Below are positions 40,264 to 51,507 of a stretch of DNA of 64,000 bases, in pieces. Location: NCBI GenBank assembly GCA_020342235.1, contig CP073216.1, positions 930,001-994,000 of the forward strand, in the 5' to 3' direction. The stretch's first letter is position 1; each line of letters begins with the position of its first letter. The position numbers were made by a program, and so were the translations under genes. The stretch comes from Saccharomycopsis phalli (lineage: Eukaryota > Ascomycota > Saccharomycetes > Ascoideales > Saccharomycopsidaceae). The notes beneath the pieces are model-generated. The model worked only from the letters and a program-made list of their open reading frames with translations, made no database searches and had not been told where the DNA came from.

Positions 40264-41584
40264 TCAGGCACAAACCAATTGAATCGAATCAGCTGGAGAA
40301 TCAATGCTGGAAACTTGAAAAGACTTGCTAGAGGAGTAAAGAATCGTAATGCCAGGAAAAACACTGGCAATTCCATCACTCGACTTTCTGTCCATTTCAA
40401 GTTTCCGCTTCTTTTCTAACTTCTTTTTTCGATATCGTCTCTTTGCACCAGCTTTCTTGGTCTTGGCTCCAGCGGTTTTAGCCATTGATTCAATCGCTAG
40501 TTTGCCTGAATTTTTCTTAACATTTTGTTTCTTAAATGATTTTGTCTCTGCAGACATCTCAACAAGTTGATTGGCAAGTTGATTAATCTTTTTCGCTTTA
40601 TTAATCTTGTACTGTTCCAATAAATCGGTGGCTTCTGAGTAAAATTCTTTGTATTGTGTGATCTGAGTTGACACAAACTCTTCTTGTGAATCAGTCAATT
40701 TGATATCCTTGGCATTTGGCTTAATCAAGGAGAAAACCAAGTCAAAACCTGCCTTTAAAGCAAGAGCAAGAAATGTTCCAATGATAATTCCAATCATCAT
40801 AGCTACGAAAGTTTCATGGATTACTAGTCCCTCAAACTCGATTTTCTGAATGTTTTCCCGCCAGCGATTTCTCCCAACCTTATAGATTTCGGAATAGAGA
40901 GTTTCAAATGTCTTAGCATATTGTTGAATTTCATTTGTCCAATAACTGGTCCACTCAGAGTTGAGCAACGCAGTTTTTTGAGTGTCTATGATCTCAAAGA
41001 GTTGTAAGTCAGTGAGATTAAACACATAGTTTCTGAGTCTATCAAAACTGTTGACAATATATTGTTGAATTGCTTCTGCCCAATGACTGGTCCATTCAGG
41101 ATTGAACAACGCAGTTTTTTTAGTGACCATGAATTTTAAGAACTGTGAGTCAGTAAGATAAAACATACATCCTTGGATTGTTTCAAAAGACTTGAAAACA
41201 CATTGACGAATTTCATTTTTCCAATGACCGGTCCACCCAGAGTTGAACAACACAACTTTTTGAATGTCTATGGTCTTCAAGAGCTGTCTGTGAGTTAGTG
41301 AGATGAAAAATACAATCCTCAAGTGTTTTGAAAGTCTTGAAAATCCATTTTTGAATCTCTTATATCCAATAACTGGTCCATTCAGAGCTGAGAAACGCAG
41401 TTTTTTGAGTGCCCATGAATTTAAAGAGTTGTGAGTCGGTGAGACCAAACACCCAATATTCGAGTGTTTTTGATAAAACAAGTTGGATTCTGCAAGTAAG
41501 TTGAATGAAATGAGTAATTTGAAAGAAACGAGTCATTTCACGGAGTTTAAGCATCATAACTGTGATTTTAGCAAAGTAGTCCAT
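40264..41584 (-). pseudogene. Four-repeat membrane protein, reading frame interrupted
   Basis: The minus strand codes for four copies of a ~47-residue unit with LTDSQLxK, a TQKTALLNSEWTSYW core and a spacer, at DNA spacings of 141, 141 and about 145 bp. The first copy follows a good ATG at 41584 (MDYFAKITVMM) but lies in a different frame from the other three, and an in-frame TAA follows its SYWI. Copies 2-4 continue openly into a membrane helix (VAMMIGIIIGTFLALALKA), a helical region and a very basic tail (AKRRYRKKKLEKKRK), ending at 40264. So either a young pseudogene, a sequencing error, or a gene starting elsewhere. I do not recognise the family. It is AT-rich and isolated, which fits a lineage-specific gene. 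Confidence 0.5.
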
Positions 41585-42038
41585 TTTGATCAGTCTGGTT
41601 TCAAGCGCTAGTTAGCTTACTCAATACGCAAAGGTGCACTTTCTTATATAGTGTGCTAATGTCACAAACAACACTTGATAGACACAAACAATATTTAATA
41701 GACACAAGCATTTGATAGTCACAAACATTTGATAGTCACAAACATTTGATAGTCACAAACACTTGATGTTGGTGTTTCATTAGCATCAAGGAACACTGTG
41801 CATAGTTAGTGGTACTTGTGCATGTGAGAAATGCTTCAAGGGGTTTAAATATCATTATTATAATTGCATAAACGGCTTTCATTCCACATTATAGTTCATT
41901 ACTCTTTTGGTGTTGCATGGTCACCACTTGTGTCAGGTAATTACATCATTGGACCCAGTGATTCGGCCAAGGACTCAAAAGACAGTCATTGGATATACAA
42001 TTAATGTCACAATATACAGCTTTTATTCTATTTACATG
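41585..42038. other. Spacer with an 18-bp array
   Basis: Four to five copies of ACAAACATTTGATAGTC occupy 41694-41765. Otherwise AT-rich without features. Confidence 0.6.
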
Positions 42039-42665
42039 CTACTTTTCCTTGACAACCACTCTGACTGTTTGACGGTGACCAACCATTCCAATGGAATAAT
42101 TACCAACTGCTGCAATCTCATCAACCTCCTGCTGGCTTTTACCCTCCTGAACCAACTTCAATTCGCTAGCTTGGAACTCGTAGCCAGTCAATTTATGTAA
42201 CCGGCCAGCAATCTGCTGCTTGGTGATCTTGCCATCCAAAGCAAAACTGACAATCAGCAGAATCGATTGCAACGCCTGAACCTTGTAGAAACTCTCGTCT
42301 GAGGCCATATCGACTTCCGTGACGTTTGCGAAATCAAAGTTAAGGTCTCCCAAAGATTTCAATGGCTGTGGTTTCTCCTTGACAGGCTCCTGTTTCTTGA
42401 CCACTTGCTCAACAATAATCGGCTCAGGGACAATTTCCAGAGCTTTTACAACTGGAATTTGAGGAGGTTGCCCTGGCAAAATGTAGGCTGCCCCGTTGTT
42501 TATATGCAACTGGTTCATCATTCTGCTTGGTAATACTTTGACGATTTCTCCACGCTTGCCCAACCCTTGGAAATCTTTCAATAGCTGGACCTCAATCTTC
42601 TTTTTGACGGCAAAGATTCCGTGAGTCGCACTGAAACATCGTCTTGTGGTAATTTGGCGGATCAT
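42039..42665 (-). CDS. MRPL50: Mitochondrial ribosomal protein bL9m
   Basis: The protein has 208 residues from ATG (MIRQITTRRCFSATHGIFAV), a basic presequence. The bL9 N-terminal domain follows: IEVQLLKDFQGLGKRGEIVKVLPSRMMNQLHINNGA (VQLLKDFQGLGKRGE then VKVLPSRMMNQ). A Pro/Glu/Lys linker and a C-terminal domain with KITKQQIAGRLHKLTG come next. It is a large-subunit protein of the mitochondrial ribosome. Confidence 0.88.
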   Translation of the reverse strand: MIRQITTRRCFSATHGIFAVKKKIEVQLLKDFQGLGKRGEIVKVLPSRMMNQLHINNGAAYILPGQPPQIPVVKALEIVPEPIIVEQVVKKQEPVKEKPQPLKSLGDLNFDFANVTEVDMASDESFYKVQALQSILLIVSFALDGKITKQQIAGRLHKLTGYEFQASELKLVQEGKSQQEVDEIAAVGNYSIGMVGHRQTVRVVVKEK

Positions 42666-43110
42666 GGTGGATTGAAGAGCGTGAAAATTTTACACGTTTC
42701 CGTCCAACATGCATGACCAGAAAAGGCAAGTGAAGATATACATCTAGTGTCAATTGCCGTTGTTTCTGGTCAATATCTCGTCAGAGAATATCTTTTAAAA
42801 AAATAACAGCCCCATAGAGCATCACCTCAAAGAGCTATGATCCTCTCTTTACTGTCATACCTATTGACGATCGTTGTATGAACACATGGTCTTGCAACCA
42901 ATATATACAGATTTCTAGAACATCACAACTCTGAAATCCTCTGTTTTACATATTAGCTTATCATTCCCAAGCTTCTTATTTTATATTTGTCCTTGTGTAG
43001 CTCTCTGTGTCACATTTACTTCTGGAAAAAATCAATTGTAAAAAATCCTTGACCCAGCTTGTGTTTGTGGCTGCACAATTTATTTTGCTTCACACCGTTT
43101 TTTTCTTTAC
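42666..43110. promoter_or_regulatory. MRPL50 / glucan synthase divergent promoter
   Basis: Both start codons point away from this 445-bp AT-rich region. I see no strong TATA box or known operator. Confidence 0.4.
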
Positions 43111-46100
43111 ATGACAAAACTCAAACACACGAGCGATTCCAACAGCAGCTTGGGATATTACTTTGAAAATCCGAAACCGGGTTCTTCGGGTTCGTCAAAA
43201 TACACAGACTCGCCCGAATATCAAGACCAGGATAGTAAGTGAGCCAATCTTTGGCGCTTAACTAACGTTAGCATATAAAGTGAACCTTGTGACCTCAGCA
43301 ATTACCGAAAAAGCGTCTCCGTCACAACTTTTCAGCGGATTCAAAACCCCAAACATTGCCTCCAGTAGATGGAAAGAAATCAAAAACTACAATCACATCT
43401 TGGAGCATAGCCAAAGAGACGCCCTTGCAGAAAAGGGAGTCTACAACACCTTTGAAAATTATCATGACCCGTACCCTAGCTGGAACCAAGAAAGTCAGGT
43501 GGAAATCACCAGACAAGAAATTGAGTCGATATTCATCTCCCTAACCGAAATATTCGGGTTCCAAATGGATAACACAAAGAACATGTACGACTACTTGCTC
43601 CGGTTGCTTGACTCACGTGCGTCAAGAATGGGATCCGTCTTTGCTCTCAAGTCTTTATATGCAGATTATATTGGTGGCACAAATGCCAATTTCAGAAAAT
43701 GGTACTTTGCCGCGCAATTGAACCTCGAAGAAGCTGACCCCCAGATAAGTTTCCAGGAATCAGAAAAGATGTGGAAGCAAAAAGTCGCTAATTTGCCTCC
43801 AAAAGACTGCATCCAGCAGCTTGCACTTTATCTTCTCTGCTGGGGTGAGGCAAACAACATTAGGTTCTTACCTGAATGCCTTTGTTTTATTTTCAAATGC
43901 TGCCTTGACTACTTCTACTCGTTGGATCCTCTCAGCCCTAATCCTGCCCCCCCAAACTCCTTTTTAGAGCACATGATCTCACCATTGTATAACTATTATC
44001 GTGATCAAAACTATAAATTAGTCAATGACGAGTATCTTTTACGAAACCAGGACCACGCTAAAACAATTGGTTACGACGATATTAACCAACTATTTTGGTA
44101 TAAAGAAGGCCTTCAGCGTATTTGCTTGAAAGATTACAAGAGAAAGTTGATGGATCTTCCTCCAAATGAGCGGTACCTTGGGTTTGGGGACATAAAATGG
44201 ACCTCTGCGTTCTACAAGACTTATAAAGAATCGCGGACATGGGCTCACCTTCTCGTCAATTTCAACAGAATCTGGATCATACACTGTTGCGTGTTTTGGT
44301 ATTATATCGTATACAACTCTGGTCCGTTGTATACTAGAAAGTACAAGATCCAATTCGACACTCAGCCGTCTGCCCAAGTACAACTAACTGTGATGTCACT
44401 CTCTGGGTCAATCGCTTGTTTGATAAACCTAACAGCAAGTTTCATTGAACCAATCTTTGTTCCTCGGAAATGGTCAGGTGCCGAGAGTCTATTCAAACGA
44501 ATTTTCTTGTTGATAATATTGCTTCTGGTTAACCTTGCGCCTTCAGTCTACTTGTTGGCATCTCAATCATTGACTGTCCCAACAAAAAATGGTTTGATCA
44601 TCTCTGTGATTCAATTCATCATTTCAGTTGTGACAGTATGCTATTTTTCTCTCGTACCCTTGGGGAAATTGTTCGGATCGTATCTTGACACAAAATCAGG
44701 AAAATACCTCCCTAGCATATCATTCAGTGCTTCTCTCGACAAGTTGAAAGGCCGAGCAGCATTGTCATCATATGGATTGTGGATTGCAGTGTTTTTCTCC
44801 AAGTTTATAGAGTCATATTTCTTCTTAATCTTGTCCATCAGAGACCCAATCCGGGAATTGTCCATCATGAAAATCGACAATTGCGCCAATGATTTATTAT
44901 TTGGAAGACTAATATGCCGTCATCAACCGATCATCTTGCTATCCATAATGTGCGTGACAGACTTGGTTCTTTTCTTTCTAGACACATACCTCTGGTACAT
45001 TATTTGGAACACTTTCTTTTCGGTATGCCAGTCTTTTTACATGGGTGTGTCCATTTGGACTCCTTGGAAGAACATATTTTCTCGGTTGCCAAAGCGAATT
45101 TTTTCAAAAGTTATCCACTCATCTGATAAGACCTTGAACCCTAAGTCAACAGTATCCCAAGTATGGAACTCAATTGTTATCTCAATGTACCGCGAACATT
45201 TTCTAAGCATTGAGCATGTGGAAAAGTTAATATATACTAGGGTTCCAGGCGAAAATATCTTGAAGGAACCTATATTTTTTATTTCTCAAGAAGATCGCTC
45301 AGTCAAATCCTCGCTATTTGACCAAAATACCGAGGCTCAACGGAGAATCACATTCTTTGCCCAGTCATTGTCCACACCTATGCCAGAGCCCATGTCCATT
45401 GAAAGCATGCCATCATTCTCCGTATTTATTCCTCACTATAGCGAAAAGATTTGTTTGTCTTTGAAGGAAATCATCAAGGAAGAAGATGAGCATGCCCATG
45501 TTACTCTCTTAGAATACTTGAAGCAGTTGCACCCTCTAGAGTGGAATTGCTTTGTCCAAGATACCAAGCTATTGGCCGAGGAAATGGAAGGTACGAGTTC
45601 TGAATCTGCAGCATCGAGCAAGGCCAAATACAACGACTTGCCCTATTATAGTGTTGGATTCAAATCAGCAACTCCTGAGTTTATCTTGCGGACAAGAATA
45701 TGGGCTTCATTAAGAGCTCAGACGTTGTACCGAACTATCACGGGATTCATGAATTATTCACGAGCCATCAAGTTATTGTATGATATTGAGAATCCTTCTG
45801 ACGCCAAGGAAGATAAAACTTCAGAGCAAGCGGCAGTTATGGCGTTGAGAAAGTTTCGACTAGTTGTGTCAATGCAGAAATTAACCGAGTTTGATCAAGA
45901 GGCAGAAGAAAATAAAGACTTTCTATTGCGGACGTATCCTGAATTGCAAATTGCTTACTTAGAGAAGGTCATTGACGAAAAAAATGCCACTTACTACTCA
46001 TGTTTGATTGATGGAAGCTGTGAGATTGATGAACAAGGAAAGCGAGTTCCTAAATACCGCATCAAGTTGTCTGGAAATCCGATACTTGGTGATGGAAAAA

Positions 46101-48340
46101 GTGATAATCAAAACAGCTCATTGATATTCTGTCGGGGTGAGTACATCCAGTTGGTTGATGCTAATCAAGATAATTATTTGGAGGAGTGTTTGAAGATCCG
46201 TAGTATCCTTGAAGAATTTGAAGAGAGAACGTACTACCCCGAAGATACCAGGGCACCAATTGCTATAATCGGAACCAGAGAATATATTTTTTCAGAGAAT
46301 ATCGGGATTCTTGGAGATGTTGCTGCAAGCAAAGAGCAGACGTTTGGTACATTATTTGCGCGAACCTTGGCTGAAATTGGTGGGAAATTGCATTATGGAC
46401 ATCCTGACTTTCTCAATGGAGTTTTTATGACCACTAGAGGAGGTGTCTCCAAGGCCCAAAAGGGGTTGCACTTGAACGAGGATATATATGCAGGAATGAA
46501 TGCTGTTTTAAGAGGAGGCAGAATCAAACATTGTGAGTATATGCAATGCGGCAAAGGAAGAGACTTGGGGTTGGCATCAATTTTGAACTTCACCACAAAG
46601 ATTGGAGCTGGAATGGGCGAGCAAATCCTTTCAAGAGAGTATTTCTATTTGGGGACACAATTACCCATGGACAGATTTTTGTCCTTCTATTACGGTCATC
46701 CGGGGTTTCATCTCAACAATGTATTTATTATCTTGTCTGTGAAATTATTGTTGTTGGTTGCTATTAATGTGACTGCATTAACACACGAAACTGCCATTTG
46801 CGAATATGATAAGCATGTTCCATTCACAGACCCAAGAAAGCCTGCTGGATGTACTAACATTATTCCAATTTTGAGCTGGTTGAAACGATGTGTGATGTCT
46901 ATATTTGTGGTGTTTTCTTTTTCTCTTATTCCATTGGGAGTCCAGGAGTTGACTGAGCGTGGTATTTGGCATGCATTGACACGATTGAGTAAGCATTTTG
47001 CATCATTATCGCCGCTATTTGAAGTTTTTGTATGCAAAATTTATTCTCAATCAGTCATTAATGATTTGACCGTTGGCGGTGCTAGATATATCGCTACCGG
47101 AAGAGGATTTGCCACGGTTCGCTCACCATTTCACTCCATATATTCGAGATTTGCTTCTGAAAGTATTTATTTTGGAGGATGCTCGGTGTTGTTGATATTG
47201 TACTGTACCTTTGTGTCATACAATTTTTCGTTAATTTGGTTCTGGTTCACAATTGTGGGGATATGCTTCTCTCCGTTTTTGTACAATCCAAACCAGTTTT
47301 CTTGGAACGATTTCTTTTTGGATTACAAGAGTTTTCTATCATGGCTCTCAGCAGGAAATAGCAAGGGTGAGAAGGATTCGTGGATCTTGCATATCAAAAA
47401 CATGAGATCACAATTAACAGGGTCTAAGCAAAAGTTAAAGTTCAATCCAGGTGACAATTTGTCATCAAGTTTCAAGAAACCGTCGACAATGAATATTATA
47501 TTGTACCAAGTGTTTATGAATTTATTGAACATGATCTTCACTTTAACTGCTTATATTTTTGCCAATAGTAAGAAAAGAGGTCGGAAAGCAGAACCATCCA
47601 GTGCGATTTTGCGATTGGTAATTGTATCATTTGCACCAATTGTGCTAAATATGGTTGTTCTTATTATTGGATTTATAATATCATGCTTGTTCGGTCCAAT
47701 TCTAGGGATGTGCCTCACCAAGTTCCCCACTGTGATTGCCTTTATCTGCCATGGATTTGCTGTTGTGAATCATATATTCTTTTTCGAGTTGTTGTGGTTT
47801 ATGCAATACTGGAGTTTCAGCAAGACAGTGTTGGGATACTCGATTGTGATCATGGTGCAAAGTTTGCTTTTCCGAATCATCACTACTGTGTTTCTCTCCA
47901 AAGAAATTAAGAATGATACCATTAATAGGGCATGGTGGTCAGGAAAATGGCTTACCAAGGGAGTTGGGCTCTATATTTTCACACAGCCGTTTCGGGAATT
48001 TATTTGCAAGATCATGGAGCTCAGTCAGTTTGCAAACGATTTTGTCTTGAGCCATATCCTATTATTTATCCAGCTCCCGATATTGTTGATTCCTGGGATT
48101 GATAAGTGGCATTCTTTGATGTTGCTCTGGTTGAATCCCAGCAGACAAAGCCGAACACGGTTGCTAACAGTGAAACAAAGGAGAAAGCAGCGCATAATTG
48201 TGGTGACATATTTCTTGGTGTACATGGCATACTTTGCCGGGTTCATTCTTTGTTTCATGGTACCATTTTTCATTGAGAAGGTGTTCAAGATTGACTTATA
48301 TGAGTTTGTACCGGAGTCTATGGATATACTATTTAAATGA
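43111..48340 (+). CDS. 1,3-beta-glucan synthase catalytic subunit, FKS3/GSL-type, one intron
   Basis: Exon 1 is 43111-43234 (MTKLKHTSDSNSSLGYYFEN), the intron 43235-43271 (37 nt, GTAAGT, ACTAAC, TAG), and exon 2 43272-48340. The product has 1,730 residues, against about 1,876-1,900 for Fks1/Gsc1; most of the shortfall is a very short N-terminal tail. It has the Fks1 N-terminal domain (YLLCWGEANNIRFLPEC), about six helices, the cytosolic GT48 core (GTREYIFSENIGILGDVAASKEQTFGT: TREYIFSENIG; GHPDFLNGVFMTTRGGVSKAQKG; CGKGRDLGLASI; GAGMGEQ) and about eight C-terminal helices. It makes 1,3-beta-glucan from UDP-glucose at the plasma membrane with Rho1. The hot-spot equivalents read FLILSIRDP and LSWLKRCVM, unlike Fks1. 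Confidence 0.93.
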
Positions 48341-48525
48341 AATGGAAGTGTTGCTAGCAACGTAGAACATTGTATTCATGGTAGCCTGAGTGTAGTAGAG
48401 CAGACATGGAAATAAATATGAAATCAAGTACTCTCCTTGGCTTGTGAAACCGGTAATTGAACACCTCTTCAATGTCTTTCCGCGCAATCACTAGCCAATA
48501 TGGTCTCTATATTTATTACCACTGC

Positions 48526-49299
48526 CTACTTCTTTGTTGCAAAACCACCACTCAAAATCGCTTGTCTTGCCGAGGAGTTGATGTGCTTGAACCGATCTGG
48601 ACCAATGTGCACTCCGCCAAACCACCTGACATCCACCACAAGACAGTTCCAGACACCCATCAAGGTCATCAAATGCAACAAACGGCCCCCAGCAGCGGAT
48701 TCACCATCGTCATCTGAGTCCTGGATTACGATTCCGTCTGGGGTTTTAATTCGCCATGCACACATTGCATGGGCAGCTTTGGCGATTTTGCGGTCGGACT
48801 TGAGCTGAGAAAGAAGCTGGGAAATGTCGTCTTCAGATTCAATCATGTGAGCATATGCAATGAACGTCGAGTGCCTGTCAACAATGGGGTCTGAAACAAA
48901 CCAGCTCTTGTCTAATTCGGCGTCCGTTTGCGGGTCTGTGACGGTATCTTTTGCAGCAGGAGGGTCTGGATGAGAGTCCAAGAATTGGGACAAGGCGGAT
49001 TCCAAGTCGGAGATGAAATCAAACAAGCAAACTTGTCCTGGAAGGTAGCATTGTGTGATTGTATTTGAAAACAATTCTAACAAGGCGTCGTTGTGATATT
49101 TGTCCGATTGCCTTGACGAAGAAACGGTTAGAATGGAAGGCGGGGTCGCCTCTTCTGGATAAGAGTCGGAGAAGGATATTCTGACTTTGAACTGGTCAAA
49201 GTTGGGAACAATCAATTCGACGAGATTGTCGTTTATTTGGTGTATTGAACCGGGGAATATTGCATCGATGGTTGATATTTCTTCGTTGAGGTTGGACAT
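48526..49299 (-). CDS. YIH1: Yih1/IMPACT, inhibitor of Gcn2 activation
   Basis: The protein has 257 residues, as S. cerevisiae Yih1 (258). It has an N-terminal RWD domain (about 8-110, with FKVRISFSDSYPEEATPP) and a C-terminal IMPACT/UPF0029 domain (about 135-245) with HSTFIAYAHMI, AAHAMCAWRI, DSDDDGESAAGGRLLHLM and VVDVRWFGGVHIGPDRFKHI. It competes with Gcn2 for Gcn1 and binds monomeric actin, dampening general amino-acid control. It is divergent from TAH1. Confidence 0.95.
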   Translation of the reverse strand: MSNLNEEISTIDAIFPGSIHQINDNLVELIVPNFDQFKVRISFSDSYPEEATPPSILTVSSSRQSDKYHNDALLELFSNTITQCYLPGQVCLFDFISDLESALSQFLDSHPDPPAAKDTVTDPQTDAELDKSWFVSDPIVDRHSTFIAYAHMIESEDDISQLLSQLKSDRKIAKAAHAMCAWRIKTPDGIVIQDSDDDGESAAGGRLLHLMTLMGVWNCLVVDVRWFGGVHIGPDRFKHINSSARQAILSGGFATKK

Positions 49300-49576
49300 G
49301 ACTTTTCCAATCGCTGCACATGATTTTTACCTGCATAAATTTCCAGTGCAAGTTGGTAATCAAGATGAATTTGCCCATAGCCATTTACAACTTTTTATCA
49401 CCATTTATAAGTCTTCAGAACATTTATAACCTTTGAAACATTTACAATCTTTATAGCCTTTCCTACCCTTTCATTGAAATTTTGTTAAATTTTTATAATT
49501 TGCTTGGTTATACAAGTTTATCATACACTCATTTTTCCATTGGACATCTCATTCACTTCAACTTTTTCAACTCAGC

Positions 49577-50509
49577 ATGAATCAATTAAGAGAACGCGGA
49601 AACAGCGAATACAAGGCTGGAAACTACAAAGAGGCCTTGCAATATTACCAAGTTGCCATAAATATCAACCAAGCTGGGCCCGAGACCGCAGTTTTATTGT
49701 CCAACAAGGCCATGTGCTATAGCAAACTCAATCAATGGGACGAGGTTCTCCAGGAATGCACAAAAGGAATACAATTGGTTGATCAAACTGGAGAGGGCGA
49801 AAAAAAAATATTGGTAAAGTTATTATATCGGAGAGGCATGGCACTTTTGCAATTGGGCCAAGATTCCAAGGCAGCTAAACGAGATTATACTCGAGCGCTT
49901 GAAATCGATCCGAGTAACGTGTTGGTAAGAAAGGAGTTGGAGAAGCTCAATGGGAAGATGACGAGCGACAAAGATGGGATATTGAGGGATATTGAGGTTG
50001 TCATGGTGGACGAATTGCCCAAGAAGTATCAAAAGCTACTTGGTCAAGAGACTGAAGATGTGGAAATGGCCCAAGAGGGAAATGAAACCAGTGAAACGAA
50101 ACAGATGGGTGACGTGAAACAAGAAAGTCAAATACAAGAGAATCAAATGCAAGATAGTCCAATACAAGAAGAAAGTTTAGGGCTTGGCTCCCATTTGAAT
50201 CTTCCCGAGTTGTATTCCTTGGTAACTCAAAATAGGTCCATATCGACATACATGCAATTTTTAGACGTTTCGCCCGCACAATTTTTGCAGATGTTCCGAT
50301 ATGGAGGGTTGGATTCTATTTATTTGGAATTTTTTATCGATGCCAGTATTGCAATGTTGACCCTGGGCCATGAAGAATATCGTGACAAGATCATTCAACT
50401 CGTCAAGACATATCCTAAAATCGGGCGATTTTCACTTTCGCTCATGCTCTGTGATGAGGCAAACGTACAGCGGCTTTTCGAGCTATTAGGGGTTCCTAAT
50501 AGTTGGTAA
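49577..50509 (+). CDS. TAH1: Tah1/RPAP3-like R2TP subunit with an added C-terminal domain
   Basis: The protein has 310 residues. TPR repeats (RERGNSEYKAGNYKEALQYY, then LSNKAMCYSKLNQWDE and LLYRRGMALLQLG) span about 1-115 and end like Tah1, forming the Hsp90-tail clamp. A Gln/Glu-rich linker (about 150-200) leads to a helical C-terminal region (LPELYSLVTQNRS to LFELLGVP) that fits the RPAP3 C-terminal domain, with FLDVSPAQFLQMF and the RFSLSLMLCDEANVQRLFELL end. S. cerevisiae Tah1 (111 residues) has only the TPR part. R2TP (Rvb1/Rvb2-Pih1-Tah1) links Hsp90 to assembly of snoRNPs, PIKKs and RNA polymerases. Confidence 0.8.
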   Translation: MNQLRERGNSEYKAGNYKEALQYYQVAININQAGPETAVLLSNKAMCYSKLNQWDEVLQECTKGIQLVDQTGEGEKKILVKLLYRRGMALLQLGQDSKAAKRDYTRALEIDPSNVLVRKELEKLNGKMTSDKDGILRDIEVVMVDELPKKYQKLLGQETEDVEMAQEGNETSETKQMGDVKQESQIQENQMQDSPIQEESLGLGSHLNLPELYSLVTQNRSISTYMQFLDVSPAQFLQMFRYGGLDSIYLEFFIDASIAMLTLGHEEYRDKIIQLVKTYPKIGRFSLSLMLCDEANVQRLFELLGVPNSW

Positions 50510-51507
50510 GATACTTATAGCTGCCTTACAGATTGTATTGGAGCAATGGCAGGTTGCTTTGTTGTAAAGTGAGGCCATTTGCGAAACATTTTAGAAATTT
50601 ATAAATGAGTGACTTGAGAAACATTCAGAAACGTGAAATGTAAACTATATGGTATCGTGGAGTTTGGTCTACGGTATAATGGGTGTATAGTTATGTGATG
50701 GATATGGTTGGTGCCCTTGGTGGATGGTTTCAATACGTGGATGTATGTGATTGAATTGAATTGGAATATCCAATAGAATTTTGATTTCTGATTATAAACG
50801 TATTCAAAGGTTGAATCAAAGAGATTCGCATAAATCAATGGTTAATAAACACGCTTCAAATATCATATTACCCATTGGGAAAACAGGTATATGCCTACAA
50901 GATACTGCCTGGTTTGGTTGCATGAAGTAATAGGACGATGAATGTAGCTCAAATATTATCAAACGATGGTTTTATGATTTGCACTTCTGTCGACATTGGC
51001 TGTAGGAACCTGTTCAGTTGGGCTATGAAATAAAATTAACGAGTCCATTTGCTAGTGGAAATGTTCCATTTTATCAAGTGTTTATCTGCCTGTCCAAAGA
51101 CGATAATGGAACCTCGAGTCAGGTCCTCCAATGTACCTAATGTACAACATTTCTAGAAGAATGATTAAGCAATGCTTGAACATTTGCTGATAAAACTTTT
51201 GATGGAAATTCCATCAAACACATCTCAACACTGTTGCCGACTGACATTATCTAAATACAAAAATACATGGTATTGTCCTTCGTTCCTTATGACATTGCCG
51301 GAAATCACACGTAGGAGACTATGTAAGTAAACGATAACACACTAAATGGCATACTAATACCACCCATATTACTACCACCCATATTACTACCAGCCATACT
51401 AATAACACCCATACTAACCATACCAGACACATGAGTGATCCAGTGTAATCTAAAAATACCTAGCATTGGAATAGTATACACCCAGGATCCAATAGAGTGC
51501 CCATGCA
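50510..51507. other. Spacer between the convergent TAH1 and CDC73 genes
   Basis: Both flanking genes end towards this 1-kb region. It contains a 15-bp array at 51345-51425 (ACCACCCATATTACT, about five copies) and a terminal-motif fragment of the dispersed repeat near 51245 (TTATCTAAATACAAAAATAC). No gene seen. Confidence 0.6.
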
